A stretch of DNA of 64,000 nt, taken from positions 2,790,001-2,854,000 of the forward strand of contig NZ_CP149817.1 of NCBI RefSeq assembly GCF_037935975.1, written 5' to 3'. The notes below the pieces were generated by a model. It saw nothing but the letters and a program-made list of their open reading frames with translations. It did no database searches and was not told the origin of the DNA. The position numbers were made by a program, and so were the translations under genes. The DNA comes from Teredinibacter turnerae. Lineage in GTDB: Bacteria > Pseudomonadota > Gammaproteobacteria > Pseudomonadales > Cellvibrionaceae. Positions 1-11,000 of the stretch are shown here, in pieces; position 1 is the first letter of the stretch, and each line of letters opens with the position of its first letter.

Positions 1-3000
1 CGAGCGTATCCATATAACTCTCAAGCAGAAAGTCTGCTGTATTTCTATCGATGAGACTTGTTTTATGTGCCACCTCGATACGTGACCGCCCTTTGGGAAA
101 TACAATAATGGTAAAAGGTTGCGTAGAATACCATCGAGACTTCACCAGGGTATGCTGTATATTTTCTGGCAACGAAGGGAAGTTTTGGAAGACAAACAGT
201 GACCATAATTTTCTTTCATAGTGTGCGGGCAAATCAGCATATCGGCGGATTTTTTCAATATCCTCATACCCGTATTGCACAAGCTCATTAGTTGATTGAT
301 CGATTGATTTTATTGCTGACACAAGATTATTATTTTCGGTAATTTTTATTTGATTGGGCACTAAATTTATACAGAGCCCCAACAATCTATCAATTGCATT
401 GATTGTAGTTGGCCTAACAGAAACTGCTTGTAAAAAATCAACACAATCAGTCTGCTCAAAGTCGCTTAAGGTTTGCGACCATGCATATAGAAACAGAGAA
501 TGAATAGAAACTAGATGCGTTTTCGCCGATTGATTTAATCGTACAATTAGATCATGCCTAAGAGGTTTTGTAATGTAGTGGGATTCAAACGATTTTTTGT
601 GAGAAAACTTTTCTTCTATAACGGACTTCGTAGCGGAAATAAAGTTCGACAAATGATCCTTCCAAAATTCTTTACTTTCATCTTCTTTTTCGTTGGCAAT
701 GGATTTCATTCGTTCGACATAGCCACCGTATGAAATCAACCTTGAAATAGTTTTTTCATCCCCTTTGTAAAGCCGCCAAAAATCTTGAATAAACAGGCTC
801 TGACACCAACCATCGATAATTGCGTGATGGAATGAGAAGATTGCGTATGCGTGCGTTTTGCACCAATAAACCTTTACTCGCACCAACCTGCAATTTAAAA
901 CATCAAACCCTAACTCAGCATCGGTTGACATGGCGTCATCTAGATCAAATTTTTCTGAGAACGGGAGAAAGTGACAGTCTATTATTGCTGTGTTATCTGT
1001 ATTAAAGTAGATACCTGTTTTAGTTATAGAAATCGTGGCCCTCAATAAACCATGAATACTTGCAAGCTTTTCTAAGGTAGCGATCAGTTTGTGCTTGTTA
1101 TATGAATCTATTTTAAGAGCGAACTGCTCTATATTAATTGCTTTGTGCTGACTCGTGAGGGATTGAAAAAGCATCTTGCTCTGTAAATTTGTTGCCTTAA
1201 ATCTTAAGCACTCTTGGTATACGTCCGGCAGGCGGCTACCGCCGCTAGTTCCGTATATAGCAGCACACCCCTTTATCGTCGGTTTACGATAAAATTCATC
1301 AAGAGGTATTTCATAGCCATGCTTATTGAGAGCGATGAGAAAGATTTGTGCTTTAATAGAATCCCCACCCAAGGCGAAAAAGTTATCAGTAATAGAAAAC
1401 CCAGTGATTCCTAGAGTATCTTTCCAAATCTTATAGAGAAGTCTTTGAAAATCTGTGTTCGGAGCTGATGCTTCGCCAAAGATATCAGGCAATTTTTTCT
1501 TATCTAGCTTGCCATTGTTCGTCTGCGGGATTCGAGGAATATTGGTGATTGCAGCAGGAACCATATATTCTGGCAACCGTTGTTTTAAGAATGAAATAAT
1601 ATCATTTTGTAAGACGTTATCGAAAACCGTTTCTTGATTATATAAAACCACATAGGCTACGAGGGCGCGAGCATGTTTTACTTTTGACATAGACCTGCTA
1701 ACGACACACGAATCTTTTATTAGCTCATGGCATGATAATTGATATTCAATCTCTCTTGGCTCTATTCTCACCCCATGAATTTTTATTTGATCGTCAATCC
1801 TACCTCCATATTCTAAGTTGCCGTCAGGCAACCAACGCACTAAATCCCCCGTACGATAAATTAAAATCGGTGTCGATTGGATGGTAACAGTAGTAAATTT
1901 TTCATTAGTAAGTGTGTCATTAAAATATCCCACAGCCAGATTTTCGCCTGCTATGCATAGTTCTCCAAACGCGCCAACAGGTTGCATCTCACCACATTCA
2001 TTTAACACAAAACACTGTACATTTTGTATGGGCTTTCCAATAGGCACGGATTTTTTTATTTCAGTTTCAACTTTAAAACAAGTTGAACATACCGCACCTT
2101 CCGTAGGTCCATATGCGTTAAACAACCGAACCTCGGGCAACACTTCTCTTATTGTATTTGCCAATTGTGGGGGAAATTCTTCGCCGGCAACAATGAGTGT
2201 CTTTAACTTTCTGAGACGTTCAAGTGGGTAGGTTTGCAGAAATATTGGTGGTAAGGTTGCACAAGTCACGCCGGTATCAGCGATATGATCAGTGAACTGG
2301 TCGATGTCAATTTTTCTCCCAGATGGGATAACACTTAACCTCGCTCCTATGCTAAGCGTCATCAACCATTCTGATACTGCCGCATCAAACCCTACTGATG
2401 CGAACTGTAAAACGCAATCGCTAGAATTTAAACCAAATGTTGCGCGCTTGTAAAAGGCTAGGTTTAGCAAAGATCGATGGGTTACTATCACACCTTTTGG
2501 CAGGCCAGTAGATCCAGAGGTATAAATGACATAGGCAGGCAATTCCGATCCGGTATCGTGTTCGAGATCTAGGTTCGTCTTAGGATACTGCTGATAGGAA
2601 CGGTAATCGACAGAAAAACAGCAACATTGCTGAATCGTAAGAGGTAATACTGATTCACTTCCAGTCGTCAGGACATATTTGATTTCGGCGTCGCTCAATA
2701 GGTAGCGAATACGCTCTTCCGGTAATTTGGGATCTATAGGGATATACGTACAATGTGCTTTTAACGCCGATAATATCGCGACAATATATTCGAAGGACTG
2801 ATCGATAAAGATACCGATTCGGTCGCCAGATCCCAGACCTTCTGCGAGAAGATGATGTGCTAATTGGTTGCTATGTTGATTTAATTCTCGGTAGCTTGCA
2901 TACCGAGAGGAGTCGAGTATCGCTATATTGTCTGGGCTAAGGGAGGTTTGCTCCTCAAAAAGTTCATAGACATAACAGCGTTCATGTTCGCTTGCAGGCT

Positions 3001-3877
3001 TACTTGTATTATTCCATTTTTTTAACAAGCGTAAATCATTGTCCGGGATAATGTTAAGCTTATTGACGTTCTTTTCCGGTGCTAAAAGACTATCTTCAAG
3101 CAATAACAGAAAACTCTCGGCTTTTCTCTTGACGGTACTTTCATTAAACAATTGTGCATCAAAATACCATTCACATTGTAGAACATCTTGCTTGTTATAG
3201 ATTATGAGAAGCATATCAAGTGACAGGCAATCATTGCCAAATGAGAATTGCACTCCGCGACTATTATTTAGAGAAACATCAGGCTCCTCCACAGTGACAT
3301 AAGATATGCCCACCTGAAAAACCGGATGAGCGTTCAAAGTGTCGGACGTTTCTGTTACCTGTAGCAAGCTATTGACTGGAATTCGAATATGAGACAATGA
3401 ACGCGAGTATGACGACTGCGAGCTCAGCAACAATTTTTCAAAGGTTACCTCTGACGTAAATTGGCTTCGCAAAGGAATGAAACCCATACTCTGCTCGCTG
3501 TTAATCTTACCGAATTTTTTTTCATCCCTGACTCCAACAACGATATCCTTCGAGCTTGAAAATCTAGCAATAAGAATAGATATTACAGTCTCCAAATAAA
3601 TAAGAGTATCTACATTGTAATGATCGCATGCAATATTAATATGCTTAGTAAATTTCTTGTTAATAGAACACTGAATTTTAGCGTGTTGCGGCGCAATATT
3701 TCCTGTGCGAGCGCCATCTAACGAAAGACTATGTACATCCGGAATATCCACCAGATAACGTTTCCAATATTCTTCATTTTCCTTGATTTTAGGATCAGCA
3801 TCTATTAAATAGCGTGAGCTATTACTTTCGTCACGCAACAGATATTCGGCAGCACTCAAATACTCGCTTTGCTTCAC
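1..3877 (-). CDS. NRPS-3 (partial): C-lobe–A(aromatic)–T–C…
   Basis: Nonribosomal peptide synthetase, truncated by the window edge. The start is GTG at 3877, with GGAG six bases upstream and an in-frame TAG two codons before it, so the protein cannot extend upstream. Residues 1-290 are only the C-terminal lobe of a condensation domain (EEYWKRYL, then VVGVRDEKKFG and MGFIPLRS); the lobe carrying HHxxxDG is absent. An adenylation domain follows at about 300-795 (YVIYTSGSTGLPKG, YRTGDLVRW, NGKLDKKKLP). Its specificity residues read by eye are D-A-S-T-I-A-A-V-C, close to Phe/Tyr codes. Then come a carrier protein (FFALGGDS, about 837) and a full C domain (FHHAIIDGW, about 1016) that continues past position 1. 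The gene follows the methyltransferase gene by 43 bases and is probably the third synthetase of the line. The aromatic prediction is an inference; the absence of the N-lobe is seen directly. Confidence 0.93.
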   Translation of the reverse strand, partial: MKQSEYLSAAEYLLRDESNSSRYLIDADPKIKENEEYWKRYLVDIPDVHSLSLDGARTGNIAPQHAKIQCSINKKFTKHINIACDHYNVDTLIYLETVISILIARFSSSKDIVVGVRDEKKFGKINSEQSMGFIPLRSQFTSEVTFEKLLLSSQSSYSRSLSHIRIPVNSLLQVTETSDTLNAHPVFQVGISYVTVEEPDVSLNNSRGVQFSFGNDCLSLDMLLIIYNKQDVLQCEWYFDAQLFNESTVKRKAESFLLLLEDSLLAPEKNVNKLNIIPDNDLRLLKKWNNTSKPASEHERCYVYELFEEQTSLSPDNIAILDSSRYASYRELNQHSNQLAHHLLAEGLGSGDRIGIFIDQSFEYIVAILSALKAHCTYIPIDPKLPEERIRYLLSDAEIKYVLTTGSESVLPLTIQQCCCFSVDYRSYQQYPKTNLDLEHDTGSELPAYVIYTSGSTGLPKGVIVTHRSLLNLAFYKRATFGLNSSDCVLQFASVGFDAAVSEWLMTLSIGARLSVIPSGRKIDIDQFTDHIADTGVTCATLPPIFLQTYPLERLRKLKTLIVAGEEFPPQLANTIREVLPEVRLFNAYGPTEGAVCSTCFKVETEIKKSVPIGKPIQNVQCFVLNECGEMQPVGAFGELCIAGENLAVGYFNDTLTNEKFTTVTIQSTPILIYRTGDLVRWLPDGNLEYGGRIDDQIKIHGVRIEPREIEYQLSCHELIKDSCVVSRSMSKVKHARALVAYVVLYNQETVFDNVLQNDIISFLKQRLPEYMVPAAITNIPRIPQTNNGKLDKKKLPDIFGEASAPNTDFQRLLYKIWKDTLGITGFSITDNFFALGGDSIKAQIFLIALNKHGYEIPLDEFYRKPTIKGCAAIYGTSGGSRLPDVYQECLRFKATNLQSKMLFQSLTSQHKAINIEQFALKIDSYNKHKLIATLEKLASIHGLLRATISITKTGIYFNTDNTAIIDCHFLPFSEKFDLDDAMSTDAELGFDVLNCRLVRVKVYWCKTHAYAIFSFHHAIIDGWCQSLFIQDFWRLYKGDEKTISRLISYGGYVERMKSIANEKEDESKEFWKDHLSNFISATKSVIEEKFSHKKSFESHYITKPLRHDLIVRLNQSAKTHLVSIHSLFLYAWSQTLSDFEQTDCVDFLQAVSVRPTTINAIDRLLGLCINLVPNQIKITENNNLVSAIKSIDQSTNELVQYGYEDIEKIRRYADLPAHYERKLWSLFVFQNFPSLPENIQHTLVKSRWYSTQPFTIIVFPKGRSRIEVAHKTSLIDRNTADFLLESYMDTL

Positions 3878-3920
3878 GCTCTACTCCACATCGATCCCAA
3901 CTTAACGTTTACCAACCACA

Positions 3921-5042
3921 TTAACGAGACTTTTTCAAAAATAGGAAATTATCGATGAAGCAAGGATCATAGCTTTCTCTCGCTACATAAGCATATTTTT
4001 CAGTAATATTTTCACAGCCTTGTAGTTTCCTAGCCCACTGATTTAATTTTTCTTTGTTAAAAGATGTTAAATGCCCGTAGGCCCTCGTTGGGACTTCTTC
4101 GAAAGGAACATGAATAAGCAGCAAATCTTTTGTTCTTTCCCAAAGCTTACAAAGCACATCAAAAGACTCATCTTCATAAAAATGTTCGAGAATATCATTA
4201 GCAATAATAACATCGGCCTGCTCAAGCAACTTATTATCTTGAGTCAGATCAAGTTTAACTAAATCAAGTTGTTTACCCTTTTCTGGAAAGCACGAGAGAA
4301 TGTTGTCAATACTTTGTTGACCATATTCAGGGTGAATATCGGAACATATTATTTCGGTAAACTGAAGATTAAAAAGCTGTTCTTCATCGAGACAATTTAT
4401 CAATAGAGGAAAATGAGCAGAGTTTGTTGCTACATCGTGCATTTTAACTTCATTAGTTTTTTCAAATATTTCACGTATCGCACGAAGCTCGACATAATAT
4501 ATCCAAGAGAAGTATTCAAGATGCTTAGAGGCAGGAAATGGTTTTCCACCTACAATAGTTTTATGATTGCTGAGAAGATGCTTGAAGGAATTTTGTGCCT
4601 GTATCGCAAAAGCGTCCTCTAGTTCAATAGAGTTAAGCAGAGCTATTGCCCAGGTATGTGCAACACATATAGAGCAAAACGTTTCATGATCACACTCCGC
4701 CAATAAACGGATACCATTTTTTTCACCCTCGTCGCGAATTTGATTATTTACTACAACCGCGATAGATTGATTAAATACGTCATAATTATGCATAATATCG
4801 CTGTCTTGTGCAGCAATAATCAAGGCAGTTTTATCTTCACACTCAACGTAAAGCGCTTTTACAAATTCAGTAGTGATCGCTTTTGTACGATACTCTCTTA
4901 CATCTTTCTCATCAGCTGGCAAATTAAACGCATCAAGTGAGTCGACAGCGTAAACGAAGTCGATAAGACGATCGTTAGCCCCTGCAATTATTCTAAATCG
5001 TGCATTGGTTTCATGTAGAGTTGATAAACTTAATGCTTCCAT
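3921..5042 (-). CDS. SAM-methyltransferase-like protein of the NRPS cluster
   Basis: 373 residues; ATG start preceded by AGGAG at ideal spacing. The C-terminal half looks like a class I SAM-dependent methyltransferase fold: an acidic strand end (EIICSDIHPEYG), an adenine-pocket-like segment (LDLVKLDLTQDN) and a post-motif strand with acid (DVIIANDILEHF). The glycine-rich motif I is not canonical: the expected place reads KMHDVATNSAHFPLL, with no GxGxG. The N-terminal 170 residues are not recognised. The gene is sandwiched between two NRPS genes in the same operon (24 bases after NRPS-2, 43 before NRPS-3), so it probably tailors the peptide or a precursor, or is a catalytically altered relative. 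Fold assignment moderately sure, substrate unknown. Confidence 0.75.
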   Translation of the reverse strand: MEALSLSTLHETNARFRIIAGANDRLIDFVYAVDSLDAFNLPADEKDVREYRTKAITTEFVKALYVECEDKTALIIAAQDSDIMHNYDVFNQSIAVVVNNQIRDEGEKNGIRLLAECDHETFCSICVAHTWAIALLNSIELEDAFAIQAQNSFKHLLSNHKTIVGGKPFPASKHLEYFSWIYYVELRAIREIFEKTNEVKMHDVATNSAHFPLLINCLDEEQLFNLQFTEIICSDIHPEYGQQSIDNILSCFPEKGKQLDLVKLDLTQDNKLLEQADVIIANDILEHFYEDESFDVLCKLWERTKDLLLIHVPFEEVPTRAYGHLTSFNKEKLNQWARKLQGCENITEKYAYVARESYDPCFIDNFLFLKKSR

Positions 5043-5066
5043 TATTATCTCCTAAAATTTACTAGA

Positions 5067-8000
5067 TTAGGCCTCTTCCAACTGTTGAAGACCTGAAGAT
5101 TGACCCCTGCCCTCAGCTGTACCAGATAAAAGCTGGTTAATATTATTTTCGAAGCGACTCAAAAGCTCTTCTACTATGGCCTTGTTAAAATCTTTATCGG
5201 AATAACTAAGCCCCACACTGAGTTTACCATCCACAATAATTGCATTTAACGTGAGCAAAGAATTTAATACGCCTTGTTTTCTATGTTCGTTCGCTATTTT
5301 CGCCAGATAGCCATCTTGGGAAAGATGGAAGTATTTATTGTCGAAGAAATCTGATTGAAAACCTCTGAAGTTTACTTTCAACCCATTTAAAGCATCTTTA
5401 TTTGGCAGGTCGTTCAGGTATGTTCGCACCGTATCAAAACGGGTGCTTTCGAGTTTCCCGACCAGTATTTGATCAGATAGACGTGTTACGTCCTCGATAA
5501 CATCCGACGTAGAAGATAGATTCAGAAAATATTTCTGTTCTTCAGTAAACCAACCAATTGTATTTTGTAAGTTAAGGTCCTTAAACTCTAGGCGTTCCCT
5601 TCCATCTGAAACAACAGATGTAAAAATACTTTGAAGATCAAACTGAACAGCGACTGCACGGGAGATAGACCAAACAACAATATTTAGTAGCGATGTATTT
5701 AATAAAGTCGCCACCTCATTCATCAAGAGCTCAGTTTTTTCCAGGGAAATATCACATTCAAGGGTTATCTCTTCATTTGGATCATTGGTGGTTTCTTTAC
5801 ATAGGTTTTTAGGTAGGGGCTTGATATCCTTCCAGGGATGATTCCTCCAAAAGGATATTGATTTTTCCAATCCAACCCCTTCTGCGAAGAACTCACCCCA
5901 TTTTTTAGATATGTCAAATATGCTATCCGTTTTGGATTCCAGCAATACCTCTCGACCTAAGGCCATATCGTCTAGTACTAAGTATAATTGCCTTAAGAGT
6001 ATATATATCGATGGGCGATCGTGAACCAAATGATGAATCAGAATGATTAGTTTAAAATTATCCTTCTCTTGTATTAGGATCCAGTGATTTAAACTACCTT
6101 TTACTTCGTCGATACTAATATAGGCTCGCGAGATTTCTTTAAGAACACTCGACTCTTGCGCTTCTGTTAATGACAGGTCGGTTATCACTTCGTGTTGTAT
6201 TTTATTGTCAACACTCGCTCCCCAGGTCCTGTATAAAAAGCCGTCTCGAATAGGGGGCTGTAGAGGGAAAAATTTGCTTCTTAGCCCATCGTGGTAGGCG
6301 ATTAAGATCTCAATTGCTCGCTTTATATGTGCTTTGTCTATTTGAGGGGATAAACTCAATTCGTAAACATTAACCCATGATACGACATCATTTCGTCTGT
6401 CTTCCAGAGTATCTAAATACCACTGCTGTAGTACCGTTGGCAACAACGCACCACTTTGCATACTCGACTTAACTTCATCCACTGTCATTTTCGAATCAAT
6501 GTTCTGGGCGCGTTCCAATTGCTGCGCTAACGTTTTGAGGTTCGCAGCGCCGTACAGCATCTTTACCGGAATTTTAACAGAGTACAGCTGCTCTATTTTC
6601 CCAATGAGACGTATAGCTAACAAAGAATGGATATCGAGACTATGAAGAGAATCCGCTAAACTTATATCTTGAGGGTTAACGCTAGCCAATTCGGAAATTA
6701 TATTTACCAGTGAAACTTCAATCTCCGTTTCTGGTCTGATATATTTTTTTTCGCTTGGTGCAATCATCCTTGTATGATCGAGTTTTGATTTGTCTATTTT
6801 TCCATTAGATTTTCTGGGAATCTCTTTTACCTTAATGTATTGACATGGCAGCATGATAGATGGCAAGACATCTGCCAAAGAATTTGAGAGATGGTCAATA
6901 GAATTTTCGAAGGCTACATAAGCAAGGATTCCCCTATTATTTTCATATACACAGGCAGCATCGGTACCAGTGAGACCGCGGATACGCGCTTCGATCTCAC
7001 CCAATTCAACTCTAAATCCATTTATTTTTATTTGGCCATCCCCTCTACCTAAACACACGACCTGGCAATCAGAGTTGATATACCCCTTATCTCCTGTTAA
7101 GTACATTCTTTGGGAAGAGTTACCAACAAAATCGGGAATGAATTGACTTGCAGTAGCTTGAGGTTGGCTTAAGTACCCATTTGCCAAATTACTACCTGCA
7201 ATAGCGATCTCCCCTACACAACCAAACGGTACTTCATTGCCATGACTATCAAGAATCGCCACGCGATTACTTTTTAGCGGCGCACCTACGGGGTAAATTC
7301 GCGGATATCCCTCTATTTTAATTTCATGAGCGAGAACCCCTACTGTTGTTTCGGTGGGGCCATAATGGTTCAGAACTCTACCCTGCCAACCTAGTGATCT
7401 GATTTCTTGAACGAGAGCACCAGTTAGTATCTCCCCGCCCAGAATGAGCAGACGTTTTGGCAAAACATCGACACCAAAATTGATAATTGTAGAGAGGTAG
7501 GATGGTACAACCTTTAAGCAATCAACTTGTGAGGTTTTTAGCTCTATTAGTAGTTCATAGGGAGAAAGTAATATCTCTTGATTAAACACCCGTAATTGCC
7601 GACCAAAACACAATGCTCCAAATAGGGTTGTATACCCTAGATCTGTCGCTACAGACGCAAAAGAGCCATATATGGCATTTCGTGGCATGCGTGTTAAATC
7701 TTCCATTGCTACCACATAGTTACTGATCGCCTTATGAGAGACCACCACACCTTTGGGCACGCCTGTAGAACCGGAAGTGAAGACCAGATAGGCGGGTACC
7801 AAATCGCCAACAAAGTGTTCAAGTGGGCTATCATCTAACTCTTGATATTCATGCTTATCACGATCCAGCAAAATCAGCTCGGCTGTAAATTCACTGAGTT
7901 CTTCCAAATGGCTAGATTCACTCAATATCACTTGGCAGTTTGCAGCTTCTATTGCCTCCTTATTTCGTTTAAAAGGAGCTTGAGGGTCAATGGCGATAAA

Positions 8001-11000
8001 CGTTGCACCGACTTTTAATACAGAGAAAATAGCAATTATTTGTTCAACACAGGCGTTAAAATACACACCAATACTAGTTTGCTCACCTGTAGTTACCTCC
8101 ATTATTAACCTAGCGATTTTATTTGTTGCGCTTTCAAATTCTCGGTAATTGATAACGCCTGCGCGGCTGCTCACCGCAAGCGATGTCATGTCCTCAGGTA
8201 AATTATGATAGTAAAGCGAAATTAAATTTTTAAAATCAGGGCTGAATTCATTAACGGCACTTGAGTCTTGCAAAGGTATTCTATTGCCAAAAGAGAGTAG
8301 TTCTCCTACCCTCAAACCACAGTCATTAATAGATTTATTAAGTAAGGATAGAAAGTTATCAAGCAAATTCTCGGCAAATAGCAATGAAACACGCTTGCTA
8401 TCATATTTCAAGATAATTTGGCTATTCGGCACAAATACAAGCGTTAGTGGATAATGATTCAGTGATACATAATCTTTCAACTGAATAACATCTGATGCGT
8501 TGTTCCCTAAAGATGGGTAGTTATCAAAATTTAATAGGCTCTCAAAAAGAGTTTCTCCCACGCCTATATTTGCCAAACGACTTATTTCTGTTAAAGATAA
8601 GTAATCATATGCCGAACTTTGTTGCTGGTTCTTCATAGTATGAGCCAGTAGATCTGCAAAAGTATCAGCTCTATTCGCACGAAATACTACGGGAACTGTA
8701 TTAACAAGAGGTCCAACGATATCCAAATCATCACTAGAAAGATGGTTTCGTCCAGAGGTTACGCTACCGAAAACGGCGTGCTCGGACTGATTGTAACGAC
8801 AAAGCAGAAGGCCCCAGGCTACTTGGAATATAATGTTAAGGGTGACCTTATAATTACCGCTCGCGCGGGTTAACTTGTCCACCAGAATAGGATCTAAAAG
8901 CCGACAGCACTCCGCGCTCTCTGGCTTGCCACAATAAGCAATGGTTTCATCTTGAGGGATTTTCCCTGCATCATGTATATTGTCGATAGCTAAGTAGTTA
9001 GACCAATAGGCGCTAGCGACATCAATATTTGACTGCTTAGTAATGTGAATATAGTCTGAGTATTGCTTGCAAGAAATCTCTTTGGGGCTTTCGCCAGCTA
9101 ACGCATCTAGATATACATCCTTCCATTCGGACATAACCACTGATTTAGACCAACCATCTATTATGGCATGATGCAAGGTCCAGATAAATATATACTCATT
9201 TACACCAACTCTTACTAATTTTAAGCGCATCCAGCTTGGATCTTTCGAAGTAAATTTAGCACATAATTCGTCCTTACATAATTTTTCGACATAAGCTTGT
9301 GAATCAAGCTCATCTAAGCCAGTAATGTCGCTACACTCGAACGGCGTCACTACATTCTTATTTACAACTTGGACTGGACATTCCGTAAATATGCCAACAA
9401 ATCGAGTTCTAAATATATCAAAACGCCGAGTAATCTGATCCCAAGCATATTTAAAAGCTTTCACGTCGATCGCTTCGTTGATATGCATTACTGACTGAAT
9501 AACATAGGCATCAGACGACGTTTCCGCGAGACTGTGATAAAGCATTCCTAATTGATTTTGTGCAACGGGATATATATTTTGTATATTGTCGAGATCCACA
9601 GCCAGGTCCTCGTGTGACAGTAGCTGTTGAAACTGGTTTTGATTGCATTTTAATAAGGGAAAATCACAGAGATTTAGGAAGGTGTGATTTGCTTGTATCA
9701 CTAATTCGCATATTTTTTCACAGACTTGATGGGTTGAATCAAGGAAGCCGTTAATAGTCTCTTCATCATATAGGTGCTTATTATATTGACATACTGCCTC
9801 AAACCCCCGTTCACTTGCACCAATATTAATGGTGATAGGTCCGTGCATAAACGTGTTTGGGCTGCGAGTATTTTCCACCTGCCAATCGCATATTTCTAGA
9901 TTAGAGAGTCCATCTATGCCTGAATCCGTTATTCCGAGGTAGCAGAATACTAGATCTACAGGGCAGTCTAGTTCCTCTCTGATAGCGCCATCAGGATGCA
10001 TGTAACGAAGACTGCCATATCCAAGTTTATCTTTTATCGGTGTAAGCTGTGCTTTAATATCTTGCAACGTGGGCAGTAGATCGTGTTGCTCTAGGGAAAA
10101 AACCAAGGGAAATAGCTTAGTGAACCAACCCATTGTTTTAGATAAATCGAAATCCCCTTCCCTGCCGTGTCCTTCCATTAACACCCGAATATTCTGGCTA
10201 CGCGCTATCTCCCTGTAGGAGAACAGAACTATAGCCAATAGGATTTCCTCTACACTTAGATTAAGTTTTTTTGCTGCACGAGTGCACAACGACAAATCAA
10301 AACTAGGGCTCAGACTAAAGTCGATCGAAGAAATATCACCAAACGTCGTAGACAAAGACTGTTTTTCTGATGTTTTACTTTGACTCAGGTGTTTTTTCCA
10401 GAATTCTAACTCGCTTTTTTCTAAAGAACTTAGCTGTTTATATTTATCAATAGCCCAGTGACGATACGCAATTGTTTTTTCGCCTAATGCCTGCAATAGA
10501 TCTATTTCGCCAGGCTCCTCAGAGGCCAGACCAACAAGTGTTGATATATCCTTGAGAAAAATGCGCCAGGAGACACCATCAACTAATAAATGGTGCGCTA
10601 CGACCAACAAATAACTGGTTTGTGGAAATTTAACATTCCAAACTCTGAACAACCCCCCTTGCTCAAGAACAAATTCGCTTTGTCTTTCTGAAGCAAAGGC
10701 CAACACTGCGTCTCGCTCACTACGGTCGCCTTTCTCAAACTCGACACAGCTAAAAAATAGAGACGACTCAGGAGTAATATATTGCTTCCAAACCGTCTCA
10801 CTTTTTATGAAGCGGCTTCGTAGAACATCATGATGATCGCCAATTACTTTAAAAACCTTCGACAAAAAGGCTTCGGTATATGATCCATTTATCCTAAAAA
10901 TAAAAGAATGATTATAATGATGCCTATCACGAGGATTATCCGCAAAAAACTTCAATGCTACCGGGCTAAGATCAAAACTGCCATATGAACTCTCCCGCGA

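Noticed and set aside
1-3877. A terminal thioesterase or reductase ending the assembly line
   Set aside because: The last visible domain is a C domain running off the edge, so termination lies outside the window.
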